This document shows positions 12,647-24,086 of a stretch of 64,000 nucleotides of DNA, piece after piece. The position numbers were made by a program, and so were the translations under genes. Each line of letters starts with the position of its first letter. Positions within the stretch are counted from its first letter, which is position 1. Below the pieces are notes generated by a model. The model saw nothing but the letters and a program-made list of their open reading frames with translations. It did not search any database and was not told the origin of the DNA. This DNA is from Sipunculus nudus (Eukaryota; Annelida; Sipuncula; Golfingiida; Sipunculidae). The DNA is taken from contig CM049316.1 in NCBI GenBank assembly GCA_026874595.1, positions 47,122,695 through 47,186,694 on the forward strand. Direction: 5' to 3'.

Positions 12647-13860
12647 TCAGCTGACTATAAGTCATCTGAGCTGTAGTCATGGTCCTTTGTCCGTCGTCCA
12701 TCCAGCCTTCCGTCTGGCCATCTGGCAGTCTGTCTGTCCATTAACAGGGCAGGTTTTGAAACCGTTGGACCTAAAAATCCAAAATTTTGCATACAGTTAG
12801 ATATCCTTAAAATCTCCTACCATACCAAAAATGGGTCACTAGGACTTTGTTCCTTCAAGATATTAAGGAAAAACCTCCATTTTCCATAAAAAAGCCACTG
12901 TTACTTTTCAAGGCTGCCAAATATCAAAACCACTGATCTTTTTTTGATCATATTTCGCATTCATATTCTTCCATACATTTTCTATAAAGATACCAAAAAT
13001 TAGGTCAGTATTAAGTATTGTTTTGAAGATATGGCCCCAAATATAATGTAATTTTTAAAAAATCGGGAACTATATTTACTCACTTAACATGAGAATTGCT
13101 GAAGCTGGAGACTTTTTTTTCAGGGATATAACCTTATCTAATCAAGATTCAATTGTTCATCCAAAATTAGATCTGAATTTTGCAAAATTTTTTTAAGTTA
13201 TTAGCATAAATAAAAATCAGTACCTTAACTCTTGTCCAACTTTGGCAACAGCACTTTTTAGCTCAGCTGACTATAAGTCATCTGAGCTATAGTCGTGGTC
13301 CATTGTCCGTCGTCCGTCCGTCTGTCCGCCCGTAGATGTGGCACGTTTTTAAACCGTAAGACCTAGGAATCCAAAATTCAGCATAATGTTAGATGTCCCC
13401 AAGATCTCCTACCAAGCCGAAAACTGGGTCTTTGCGACTTCGTTCCTTTGAGAAATTAAGGAAAAACCTCAATTTTTTTTATTAAAATCCTATTTTCACA
13501 CTTCAGGACTGCCTAATATCAAAACCACTCATCTGTTTTTCCTCATATTTACCATAAATATTTCTCTATATAGTTCCTATGTACATGCCAGAAATTAAGT
13601 CTGTTAAGTATAAATTCTTTAAGTTATGGGCCCAAACATAATGGAATTTGTAAAAAATCAGGAAAAATATTTACTCACTTAACATGAAAAATTTTGAAAC
13701 TAGAGTCTATTTTCCCAAGTATATAACTATGTTTAATTAAGATTCAATTGTTTACCAAAAATTAGATCTGAATTTTGTAAATTTTTTAAGTTATTAGCAT
13801 AAAAATAAAATCAGTACCTTAAAGTTTGCCCAACTTTGACCATGGCACATTTTTTTCCTG
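12647..13860 (+). repeat. 616-bp direct duplication of a repeat head
   Basis: The block that starts TCAGCTGACTATAAGTCATC at 12647 recurs at 13263, a period of 616 bp. Each copy starts with an imperfect palindrome (best seen at 13260-13288, AGCTCAG to CTGAGCT), then GTCCGTCGTCC, then shared text ending in CAACTTTG near 13240 and 13840. Copies are diverged by substitutions and small indels. This head is the same as that of the element at 40962-42513 on the other strand. Confidence 0.7.
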
Positions 13861-15082
13861 TAAGTACCATTGATTTAATTTTCACAGCATGTAAACATAA
13901 ATATTTAATTTGTTTAAATCTGAAATTTGAAAATAAAAGCTTGAAAATTAAGCTAGTTATTGATTTTTTTCTTGAGGCTCTATTGTAGTCATTTGCTTTG
14001 ATTACAGATGCAGGGTCCCACTCCAGGTCACTGGAAGTCAGCTATGCCAGGGTTTCTGATTTGTTACAGTCACTGGGGGAGATCCCCTGCTGTGACAGGT
14101 GTACAGTTATTCTCATATCACCACCCCAATCACCCCCCCCCCCCCCCCCCCGGGCAAACCCAACCCACAAAGTGTTATGCATTAATTGTTAATGTTTTCA
14201 CTGTATCTCCTTAATTGTGATGCTGTTTCCACACTGATATGCAAAAACTTTCCTTGAAAAAGTAATTCAAGATGCAATGTTGTGTAATGTAGCTTTTTTA
14301 AAGAAATCAGTTTTCTTTTAAATGATTTAAACAATTATAATTGAACCTATCAGTATGCTTAAATTATTATAAAATATGAAGCACATTATGGATAAATAAA
14401 GACACAATTAAAATTGTGAAATCTAAATCAAGTATTATTTTAGATATTTCTTGTTTTGCAGATTTAAAAGATATATTTTTGTGGTAAAAAATAAATAAAC
14501 ATTTGTGTGCATGATGTGGTGTTATTTGACAAGATTGAGATTTATGATGATGCAATTAAGAATTATGAATCAGCTTTTATATTCAGATATATTTGTTATA
14601 TTGGAAATTTAAAAAAAATTGATGTGATAAAAAAATGAGGAATTAATACAAACATTTGTTCATTATTTTCCTGCCTCAGCAGAATTTGAGATCAGGCTTT
14701 GTTTGCCCTGTTTTATGTTGTTAATTAGTTATATTTCAACTGTATACATTTCATAAAAAAATACATATATATTTAATAATATATATTATACAAAAAAATA
14801 TATTCAATTGAACAAATGTGTAAACTACTGAAATGTCAACAGTTAATCAAAAAGCCAACTAATGATCATGGTAATAGTACAGATCATTTGTTCACAAACT
14901 GCTCACATGCTTCAGTTTTCAACATTAGGAAACACATGGTCAGGTCACAAAGTATTATTTGCAACAATTTCTTGCTCATCAATACAAACCAATCATATAA
15001 ACCAACCATGTCCTTTATTACCTCTTCCTCTTCCTCTTCCTCCATTTGATATTATTTTAGATTTTTACCTTCAAGGTTAACG

Positions 15083-15115
15083 TCAGCTGAGCACAGTGAC
15101 CCATGGGTCCCTTGT
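15083..15115 (+). repeat. Repeat-element tail: TCAGCTGAGC plus GTGACCCATGGGTCC hairpin
   Basis: The tail TCAGCTGAGC, then TGACCCATGGGTC, then CTTGT also occurs at 17451-17483 (+) and, inverted, at 40962-40995. It is therefore the conserved terminus of a repeat family whose opposite end is the AGCTCAGCTGACTATAAGTC head. Here it closes a composite element that may start at 12647. Confidence 0.6.
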
Positions 15116-15897
15116 TTTTTCCTGTAATCACTTTTGACTTAATTTTCACAGCATATATTCATAAGGATTTAATCTTTTAAAATCTGAAATTTTGAAGGAA
15201 TTGATGGAAAAGAGTAGCTTTTCGTCAAGTTTTCATACACCATGTCAAGTGTTGTTTACATCAAGTCCACCTAGTAGTACAGCCTTCACTTGTGTCATGT
15301 AACCCACCCTAGGCAGCTTGCCTTTGCTCAGCTTGGCCACAGGCTCAGCTAAGGTTCCCCTCTGCCCTGCTCTCCCCCCCCCCCCAGATGGTGCATAAAC
15401 TAGATGAATGTTATAATTGTCTGTATTTGATTCATTCTTATTCTAGGCTATGTTACATTTAAGATTTTGTATTTTACCACCAGGGTTACAATAATTAAAG
15501 TGCACATTTAATTGTGTCCACAAAGTGGTGTATTGCTATGAAAGTGTGGATGTTCATCAGATAAGTAATTCCTTACTTCAGAAGAGTAAAAACTTCACCA
15601 GGTGTGAAATTGACTATTAATTCCAATATTAAAGCTGAGATAGTAATTAGCACAATGATATTGTTTGTCCCTCATCCAACCAACAGTGTGTATACTTTAT
15701 TTGAAAAGGATGTTTTTTTGTCAAATTCACTGAATCTTTTATATCAGGGAATAAAATTAGGCATGTACTGAAAAACTCCAATGTACAAAAATTTTTAAAA
15801 GTGATTCAAGGAATAATCTTAAAGATGCCTTGTTGTTGCATTATTTTCTTTTAAATTCAATTTTAACATTTGTGATTTAAAAATAAGTGGCATCATT

Positions 15898-17483
15898 TCC
15901 ACTTGACAGTACTGTGAGCATTATAAGTGAAAGACTAATGAACAGATTGGGCTGAAATTGTGCATGTCCATTGATCTTAGATATGGCCATCTCTGGTGGC
16001 GCCATCTGCAATCGTTTTTGTGAGGTGTCCATCTGTACGTTTGCTTTTAGTGAAAATTGCTCATATCTCAGGAGTGGTTCAAGGTATTGGTCTGAAATTT
16101 GGCATGTCCATCCATCTTGGAAGGTTTTCTTGTAAATCAGACAGATTGTGCCTCCAACCTTCCCATTTCCTTTAATAAATTAATGCTCTTTTCTTAGGAG
16201 TGGTGTGCTGTATTGGTATGAAACTGTGCATGTCCATAGATCTTGGACTCCTACACTTTGTACTGAAGACTGGTGGTGCCATCTGCAATTTATCTCATGT
16301 GGCGTCCATCTGAACATTTGTTTAAGGTGAAAATTGCTCATGTCTGAGAAGTCGATCATTGTGTTGGTCTGCAATTTGGCATGTACATTAATCTTTGAGA
16401 GATTTCTGATCAACCAGACAGGTGGCGCCACCTACCTTACCATCTTATAGGATGAATTAATCCCCTTTTCTCAAGAGTGATTGCCCTGTTGGTCTGAATT
16501 TATGAAAATCTATAGATCTTGGATTCCTCCCTCTTGTACTCAAGACTGGTTGCGCCATCTGCAATCGTTATGCCTTAGCTTTGGGATAAATTGTTGCGGG
16601 ATACTATTGCACCTGCAGTGCCAAGAAATATCTAGTTAAAAATTTGATGCAAAAGCTCCAAAATATTAATAATTAATAATTGATTGCCATGATTCTTTGC
16701 ATTCAAAGTGTTTCATCAGTTCTTGCAGACTGGTGGCACCACGTGTATTTTTTTTGTTTCTTCACATTTTTTTAGGTCACCGTGAACTATTTTCTGCAAA
16801 CTACAGGGAAAAAACATTATTTGAGCAACCTGAAAGTCAGATGGGCTCAAATTGTATCTGGAAGGTCTAGAATCTTGTAACACAACTTCCAGAGAGGTCC
16901 AGGGCAAATGTTTTTGAAAACTTGAAACTTGGTCATCATGACCTATATTGTGCGAGTGACTGGCCAAATGATTTTGAGCACCCAGACATTTGACAGAGCA
17001 CTAATTGTATCCACAAGGCCTAGAAACTTCTACCTGTATATCCAAGAAAGTGCTGGGCAAATCTGCTTGCAAACCTGAAATTAGGTCAGACTGAGCAAAA
17101 ATCTTTACGTTTCTTTATGTTTCTTAATGTAAAGGGAGGACATTGTAATGTCTCCTTGGATATCCAAAATAAGGTCACTGTAACCTCTATTTTGTGATTT
17201 GTCTGAAACAACATGATTTGAATACCCAAAAGGTCGGATGAACACAAGGCATTGCAGGTTGATATGGAAACTTTTAACTTAGCATCCAGGGTGTTCCTGG
17301 TAAAATCTTCTTGGAAACCTAAAATAAGGCCACTGTTACCTATTTTCTAAGGACTGTCATAAAAAAAACATAATTTTTCTAGGGTTCTTTACAAATATTT
17401 TTCACCAGATCATAACATCAATAGTTGATAGAATGTCTCAGTATCATAGATCAGCTGAGCTTCATGACCCCTGGGTCACTTGT
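15898..17483 (+). repeat. Element with inverted 277-bp units and hairpin tail
   Basis: GGTGGCGCCATCTGCAAT-like motifs start at 15995, 16272 and 16548 (periods 277 and 276 bp), with a second box at about 16420 and a diverged one at 16732. Reverse-complemented, the order of motifs (CAGATGGACG, then the GCGCC palindrome) matches the 278-bp units at 10.2-10.8 kb. The two arrays are therefore relatives in opposite orientation. The block ends with TCAGCTGAGC and TGACCCCTGGGTCA at 17451-17479. Confidence 0.6.
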
Positions 17484-18234
17484 ATAATCTTAAAACACTT
17501 GCATCCTTATATTTATACATATATCTTCAAGTGTCATTTGTTTATAAAATGTCAGTTTCATTTACCATTTATCACCCCTAGTCAATGATGTTCACTCAAA
17601 CACTGTCCATTTGGTATTTTGTATGCTAAAAGAGTGACCCATGTCAAGCAGCCATGACTTTACATGGAGTTTGGAGTTATATTACTGTTCTTGCTCAAAT
17701 GGTTCATATTGTTATCATTCTTTCTTCATACTGGCTTATTACTTGGATATAGAACAAGCATTTTGCAGTAGAAACATCACCTGTAATGATTTTACACTCT
17801 TGTGTTTAATGGAAATTGCCATTTTCGTTAAATTTGCTTATTTTTTGCTAATAAATCCCTGTAAATATCCCCAAAGGCATATACTGCAAACATCCTTACA
17901 TCTGAAAGGGTAACAAGTTTATTCACTTTCAGCCAAACATGACATCCGCTGTTCCTTATTTCTATTAATTCATGCTAAAATGCATGAATTTAAATATTTC
18001 TTCAAAATGGTGCATCAATAAAATCTTATAGACTACCTGTATAATCTTGGCCTCTTCACACCTTGACATCAGTAACCAATGGCTCTATCATTTCGCACCA
18101 AAACCCTACGACTGATCATGATTCAACCAGCTGCTCATTCATATGCAAATTAGCAAATTATATATAATCTGGATAACTGGATTGGAAGCTGACAAGCCAT
18201 TTAATCACACTGAATATATGCTTCCAAAAGCAAT

Positions 18235-18565
18235 TTTATATGCCTGTCTGTGACAGGACATATAATGGTATACCCACGGTCCATCTGTCCATTAACTTTA
18301 GTGTCGCTGGGATAACTTACCAATCAATGGATTTTTACAAAACTCACAAAAACTACTTATCAATAGATATCTCACCGGAGTTCAATTATTTGCAAAATCC
18401 ATGTATATTTAATAAGGTCAGAGGTCACTTGGGTACTTTTTGGTGTCTCCGGGATAACTTATGAGGAAAAAGATGGTCAACAGAAATATTAATCAATATA
18501 ATATGTAACCTTAGTTTGATTTCAAGCAAAATCAACGTATATTTAATTAGGTCAGAAGTCACCAT
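18235..18565 (+). repeat. Dispersed repeat, relative at 32300-32870
   Basis: Reads TATGCCTGTCTGTGACAGG, then GTGTCGCTGGGATAACTTAC, ATCTCACCGGAGTTC and AGGTCAGAGGTCAC. The same motifs recur in order at 32300-32870 (TACGCCTGCCTATGACTGG, GTGTCGCCGAGACTACTTAC, TATCTCACCCGAGTT). Two sub-repeats are present in each copy. Non-coding. Confidence 0.55.
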
Positions 18566-20045
18566 TGCAGTATACTCTTTGTTTATAAATATCATAATAG
18601 TATTGCTATTCCCATTTGACATATACATATTTTTAAATTAAAAGTTAGTTGATAGATATATATGTAAATTAGCTTTAAAAATGAAAACTTCAACATATAA
18701 CAGCTGATAAATGAAATAAGAAGCAGCTATTTTGCTTTGATGTTCTTTTGAAAGACTAAATAATTTGTCTAATTTGCATTATCTGCATTTTTCTTGATTA
18801 AAAATATAAGATTTTATATAAACACATTACATCTAATCAAACTTGAATATTTTGTACTCGAAATTCTTTAACTGTTACTAAAAAAATCTAATTATCAATA
18901 GATTTATTTATTTTATACTTAATTTCACTTATTTGTTCAGATATGCAAATTTATGCAAATCTTTCATTAAATATGTACAATAAAAAATTTTGGTAGCAGA
19001 AATTAATTCTGCAGGAAAATTCCCCCAGAATTAAATAGAAAAGTTTTCTATTGAGAATTAACAAATTGTGCATGGGTAAGCCTTGTCTTCAGTGGCTGTT
19101 TTGGGGTGATGTATAGCCCAGGTCTTAATATGGCCACCAATTATCCAACATGGCAGAAGAGATAATGTTAACATCAAATTTTAGTTACATCATGGTCCAT
19201 TGTTCTGAAAAAAGTATGTTTGCAAAAAAACCTGAAAATACGACAGTGTAACATAACTGTATAAACTATATCCACTCACATTGAAGTCTCTTGAGGCATA
19301 AAGTAACGTCTCTCGGGCTATAATGTTGCCTTGTGGACACAGGGCCAAATTATGAAGGCATTTTAAGCCAAATCATTCAACCAGATCCTTTGAACTTTCA
19401 TATAGGGCTCACCTATAGATGAAGACCCCTATTGATTTTGTGGTCATTAGGTCTAAAGTCAATGTCACTAGACCAACTTCTTCAAAAAGCTTATGGACTC
19501 ATTTAAAGTCAAAAGTTTCATCCAAAACTTTCTACGTTTCACATATGGCTCACCCACCAAAAGTAAAGAAGCGTATCAATTTTGAAGTCCTAAGGTCAGA
19601 AGTCAAGGTCACAGAACTGACTACAGATTTTTAAGACACCTAGTCTAATTATGCTCCTGTGCAAGGGGGTTGCTCCACTTTGTGGTGCCTTGTTATTATT
19701 TATTAATGGCCAATAATCACTCAGTTTGATAGCTAATGAGAAAATCTACTAACCAAATCAAATGACAATATCACTAGACAAATCATGTACACTTGTGACA
19801 GGGTCGGGATGTTTTGCTGAAAGAAGGACAAACAAATAGCATTTATTTGCTTAAAGGTCAATCTCACTAGTCAGTGATTCACTGCAAACTTTTGTTTCAA
19901 ATCATCCTTCTTTGACTTGTTTAATTTCTCTGTTCAGTTCCTCTTTTGGTTTGAAGCCTCTTTATTTTTACTTCCTAAAATGACGTGAAGATATATCATA
20001 TTATCAGTGAAGGATTGTATGACCAGTTTGGTTTTATGTTTACAG

Positions 20046-20206
20046 GCAGATGCGAAGATGGTTTTGGATGTTATAGCACGCATGGAAGACACGGAGCCCT
20101 TCTCAGAAGAACTTCTCGGGGCCATGAAGCGACTTTGGACAGACGGTGGTGTACAGGAGTGTTTTGGAAGGTCCAATGAGTACCAGCTGAATGATTCTGC
20201 TAAATA
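20046..20206 (+). CDS. GNAO1: G protein alpha-o subunit, exon 4 (helical domain)
   Basis: Exon of 161 bp between a TGTTTACAG acceptor and a GTAAGC donor. It encodes 53 residues beginning [20 protein letters not shown] and ending EYQLNDSAK, plus the first two bases (TA) of a tyrosine codon. These are residues 102-154 of the protein and form most of the all-helical domain that closes over the nucleotide. The sequence is clearly of the Gi/o class, and the combination with the C-terminus ending GCGLY makes it alpha-o. The split codon TA is compatible with both downstream copies of exon 5, each of which supplies a T or C. Confidence 0.97.
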
Positions 20207-22040
20207 GTAAGCACATGCTGTTTGTTAATTACGGCAAACCACTCGCATAATCCTTGTGTTAACTGGTCAGGAGCAGGAGGATAGGTGAATGGAAAATGAA
20301 TATAGAATCAGCCTCATCTCTGTGATTCCCAATACACAAGTGTGTAGTCATTTTGGTCCAGTTATAACAATCTGACATAAATATAGCTCAGAATAATTTA
20401 ATAATTTGATAATAAGTCAGGTCAGGTTTTTATCTCATATTTGACAAAATTTTCAGAATCACCAGTGACTCCCATTAGAACTGTAATTACATGACATTGG
20501 CTATGTTACAATCAGGAAAAGTCTAATTTTATTGAACTACACAGCTTTCTACTCATAGGTTTTGTGTTGAGATGACCTTCATTGGCCAATAAACAGTATT
20601 TTGTAGATGGTTTTTCCTGGCTCCCTTGCGGGATGTTCCAGCCTGCCAGGTTTGTGTGTTAGGAGTTAATAACGATCATCCAGTTGCACTGCTTGTTTGA
20701 AAACCTCAGATTCTTCCTGGGGAAACAAACTGTGCTTATCACACAGTCTGTCATCTGCATTTCCGGAAGTGACATTGTCATTTTATCAAAGTTTCCACAG
20801 TTAATATATAGTTACAGAAATTTACACCAAAAATATGTGACTATATCAATCTGCAGTGCAGATTACCAGTTATGCATGCACAGTCTTTGAAGTGAACATT
20901 TTTGCCTTTTATGATTATATAATAGATAAATTTATTTTTTGTAGCTGACTTTTATATAAACCAGGATATGATATATTGTAACTTTGCCTAAAACTTCAGT
21001 GTTATCTTCTATATGTTTAAGATTTGACCTGAGTTGATGCTTCACCAGGATATGCTTTTAGTGTTAGTGTGAAAATGACTGAAATCTACTGAGTACTAGT
21101 GGGTAAACAGATACACAGATCACGAGCCATCACACATTATCATCTTAAATATCTTATCTCTGTATTACCAGAGCTACATGAGGAAGGCTTGCCACTATAT
21201 AGTGGTAATAAGTGGTTAATTTATCTGGTATGTTATATACAGCTTTTACTGAAATCAGTAATAAATAGTAGCAGTTGGTCAGGTGTCAGAAACAGCTTAC
21301 CATACCATCCAGAGTTTGTCCAGGGTGTCTTTTCATTGAGAATATTCCAGACAAAGTTGACTGTGAATACATATAAAATCATCTATTTTGTTTTTATTTT
21401 ATGACAGGGGAGAGATGTTTATTTAATTAATTGAAATATCTAAAATTTGTAGATTTACAGTAACCACCTGTTGTAAGAATATTTTTACCACTTGCATATG
21501 AAAATTAAACCTCCCCCCTCATCCCACACACATATATAGGCTGTAATATATTGGTGACTCTAAACCTTGACTTTCTTTTTAAAATAAAAATGTTTGTATA
21601 TACCCTGTAGATGAAAATTACATGTATTGAAAGGATTTTGCTGTACCCTATTTTTGTATTATTGCCATAAATTTGATACCTTCCTTTGAATAGATAAAAA
21701 ATTCAGAAGTCAACCAAAATAAAGTGCAAGTCTGTAAATAATATACACACATTCTGTATGCATAAATAGACAGATTATGCATGGTTAAGTTAATAAATTG
21801 TTTGCTCTGAAAGGATCTGATTGTAATATCATAAGTGATATCTCTGATTACAGAATTCATGCCTGGTGCTTATTAGATAACATCTTGTCTTCATAACCAC
21901 TGACACTCTGCATATTAGTCACATACATATAATGAGAAAAGCAAGGTTTGTATGTTTAATAATGACAGTTTCAGGGCCCTGCATTGGCAGCCATGGAGGT
22001 GACTGACAGACTGGAGCTGATATTCACCTTTCTCTTTCAG
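20207..22040 (+). other. Galpha-o intron 4
   Basis: Intron of 1.8 kb between GTAAGC and the strong TCTCTTTCAG acceptor of the first exon 5 copy. Nothing recognisable beyond AT-rich sequence. Confidence 0.85.
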
Positions 22041-22169
22041 CTTTTTAGATGATCTAGACCGTTTAGGGGCTAAAGATTACATGCCTACAGAACAAGACAT
22101 ATTAAGAACCAGGGTTAAGACAACTGGCATTGTAGAGGTTCATTTCCACTTTAAAAATCTAAATTTCAA
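22041..22169 (+). CDS. GNAO1: G protein alpha-o subunit, exon 5 copy A (switch I)
   Basis: Exon of 129 bp, the standard size of exon 5 in Gi/o genes, between TCTCTTTCAG and a consensus GTAAGT donor. It encodes residues 155-198, [20 protein letters not shown], then [20 protein letters not shown] and LNFK. It contains switch I with the catalytic arginine Arg179 and the Mg-coordinating Thr182. It reads like the single exon 5 of other protostome Galpha-o proteins. A near-identical copy B lies 1.8 kb downstream. Because the exon enters and leaves in the same phase and is a multiple of three, either copy alone gives a normal 354-residue protein, and use of both would insert 43 residues in frame. 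Mutually exclusive use is therefore inferred, not shown. Confidence 0.96.
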
Positions 22170-23957
22170 GTAAGTAACAAGTGCGGTGGGGTAGCCAGCT
22201 CACTGGTGTTGGCTGGCAGACATGTTAGTTGTTGGTTGCTGGGTGCAGTTCGATCTTGTAGCTGGCACAGGCAGGTAGTCAATAACTCTTTCTGCTATGG
22301 TTAATAACGGCCAGAGCTCTCACTTAGGATGGGTTCACATGGTTATAATGTTACCAGCAAGATCACAGATTCAGGAATAACTCAGTCCTGTACCACCTTC
22401 ATATAATGGCTGGGTGATTTTATGGTGTGAATTTGTGTGTAAAATGACCGTTCCTTGTTGGATCACAAGTTGCCATGGCTCCCACCAACTTGATAAGCCT
22501 CTAAGGTTAGTTAGCAGCCAGGCTCACAGGTGGCAGCACATGCTGGCCCTGCCTCGCCTGTTGCTTGTTGCTCAGTCCACCTGGAAGTGATCAAAGTAAA
22601 TGGGACAAACATGACTCACAAAGCAGGGTCCTATATTAACAGGCAAACAACAAAGGACCCAGCCTTATTTATAATAATTTTGTCCTGACTGTACTGTCAG
22701 ATCACTCCTGTGTGTGCGTTTATCGCCACGCAGCCCAGGTCAACTGTAATAAGAAAATCACCTTGTTATCGATCAGGGCCTTTAAAAAACATTTTTCACC
22801 ATCAGGCCTGAAAGAAGTGCAGAAGAACCTGTTATTTTACAAAGGGCTACCAAATGGCTTAAAACATGCATGCACAAAAGCAACCAAAAACTTGTGTCTG
22901 CCAGCAGTCACCTGAGCGGGACCATACAGGGATCGATGTTGTGTATATCAACTTCCTCTTATAGGTGTACTTTCTTCTTTCAATCTCTGTTGATGGTTCA
23001 AGGCCACTCAGTTCATATTCACTGTGTTTACTCCAGGATAATTATCTGTAATAATAATATCAAAGACCTTACCAGTTTTATTGTAATAAGATTCAAACCA
23101 CTGTTGAATTAGTCACCAGAATAACATTTCTGTAAGAAGCAGTTGATGACAGCACTTGCAGTAAACATCATCATGTTCATAGAAATACAGTTAACCTAAT
23201 CCCACAGATTTACCATTAAACAATGTATTTGGTGATCCAGCAAAGATATATGGAGGGCTTTCAGGAATGTGGGGGTAAATGTCTGAGACGCTTGTAATCT
23301 CTTTTGGGCACTTGGTTCCAAGAACCAAGAGTGCGACGGGCTGCACAAAGTTCAGGTTTTTAATACAAAGAGCATAAAAGTTTGCCCTTATTGCCGTTGC
23401 CAGCTGCCTACAAAAACAGTTGTGTACTTACAACTGACTCTTATATTTCACTATAATTAAATAATCATATAATGATATTATAATGCCATAAATTTTTTTT
23501 AAAAATTCAATTTTAAACAACCAATAAAAATCTGACACATATCAACCTACCCCTAAGATGCTCCAGACTCACATGGGATTCTTCTTCATTTTGGCCTAAG
23601 TCTCCCAGACTCCTCGTGTTCTTTCTTTTGAATTCCTGCAAATGTTACTTATATCAGACAACAGAAAAGAAATTGAGTCTAACTCACTGTTGGAATAAAA
23701 TTTTCATTAATGAAACACCCTTTTCCTTATGAATGTGAAATTAATACAAGGAACTGCAAATTTAAAAATACTGGAGGAAACACTTGTGAAGATTGACTGA
23801 TTGTGCTCTTTTAGTTTCTATGTCATCTGATAGCTATCCCAGGATCCTTCCTGTTGCCCTCGTGTTGTATCCATAGTAACTGTTGTTGATCTGCATGCCT
23901 ATTTGATGCTGGTGTCTTGTGATTATTCTATGTTGTTTGTTTGTTCTTATGTTGCAG
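22170..23957 (+). other. Intron between exon 5 copies A and B
   Basis: 1788 bp, long enough for normal splicing, so if the two exons are mutually exclusive it is not through steric crowding of splice sites. I saw no repeat with clear ends and no further exon. The acceptor upstream of copy B is T-rich (TTTGTTCTTATGTTGCAG). Confidence 0.8.
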
Positions 23958-24086
23958 TTTCTTAGATAGCTTAGATCGTTTAGGGAAGGCTGATTATATG
24001 CCCACGGAACAGGATATTTTGAGGACAAGAGTAAAGACTACTGGTATCGTAGAAGTTCATTTCAACTTTAAGAAATTGAATTTTAG
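23958..24086 (+). CDS. GNAO1: G protein alpha-o subunit, exon 5 copy B (alternative switch I exon)
   Basis: Second intact exon 5, also exactly 129 bp and in the same phase, with a TTGCAG acceptor and a GTAGGT donor. It encodes [20 protein letters not shown], then [20 protein letters not shown] and LNFR. Compared with copy A it changes six residues: D159S, A165K, K166A, H191N, N194K and K198R. The core [20 protein letters not shown] is identical, so Arg179 and Thr182 are kept. Many silent differences separate the two copies, so the duplication is old and both copies look to be under protein-level constraint. The changes fall in the loop before switch I and in the beta2-beta3 hairpin. An alternative isoform is the natural reading; transcript evidence is not available here. 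Confidence 0.93.

Larger units (their letters stand above)
5995..20045 (+). other. Galpha-o intron 3 (14 kb), repeat-rich
   Basis: Runs from the GTGAGT donor to the ATGTTTACAG acceptor. It contains a large share of the window's interspersed repeats: GTCCGTCTGTCC-headed dispersed copies (8423-9310), a 278-bp unit array (9899-11068), a long palindrome (11098-11359), foldback element B (11658-12462), a 616-bp direct duplication (12647-13860) and a second 277-bp unit array (about 15898-17483). I saw no exon-like frame with splice sites in it. Stretches 6000-8400, 13900-15070 and 18600-19380 hold nothing I can name. Confidence 0.85.
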
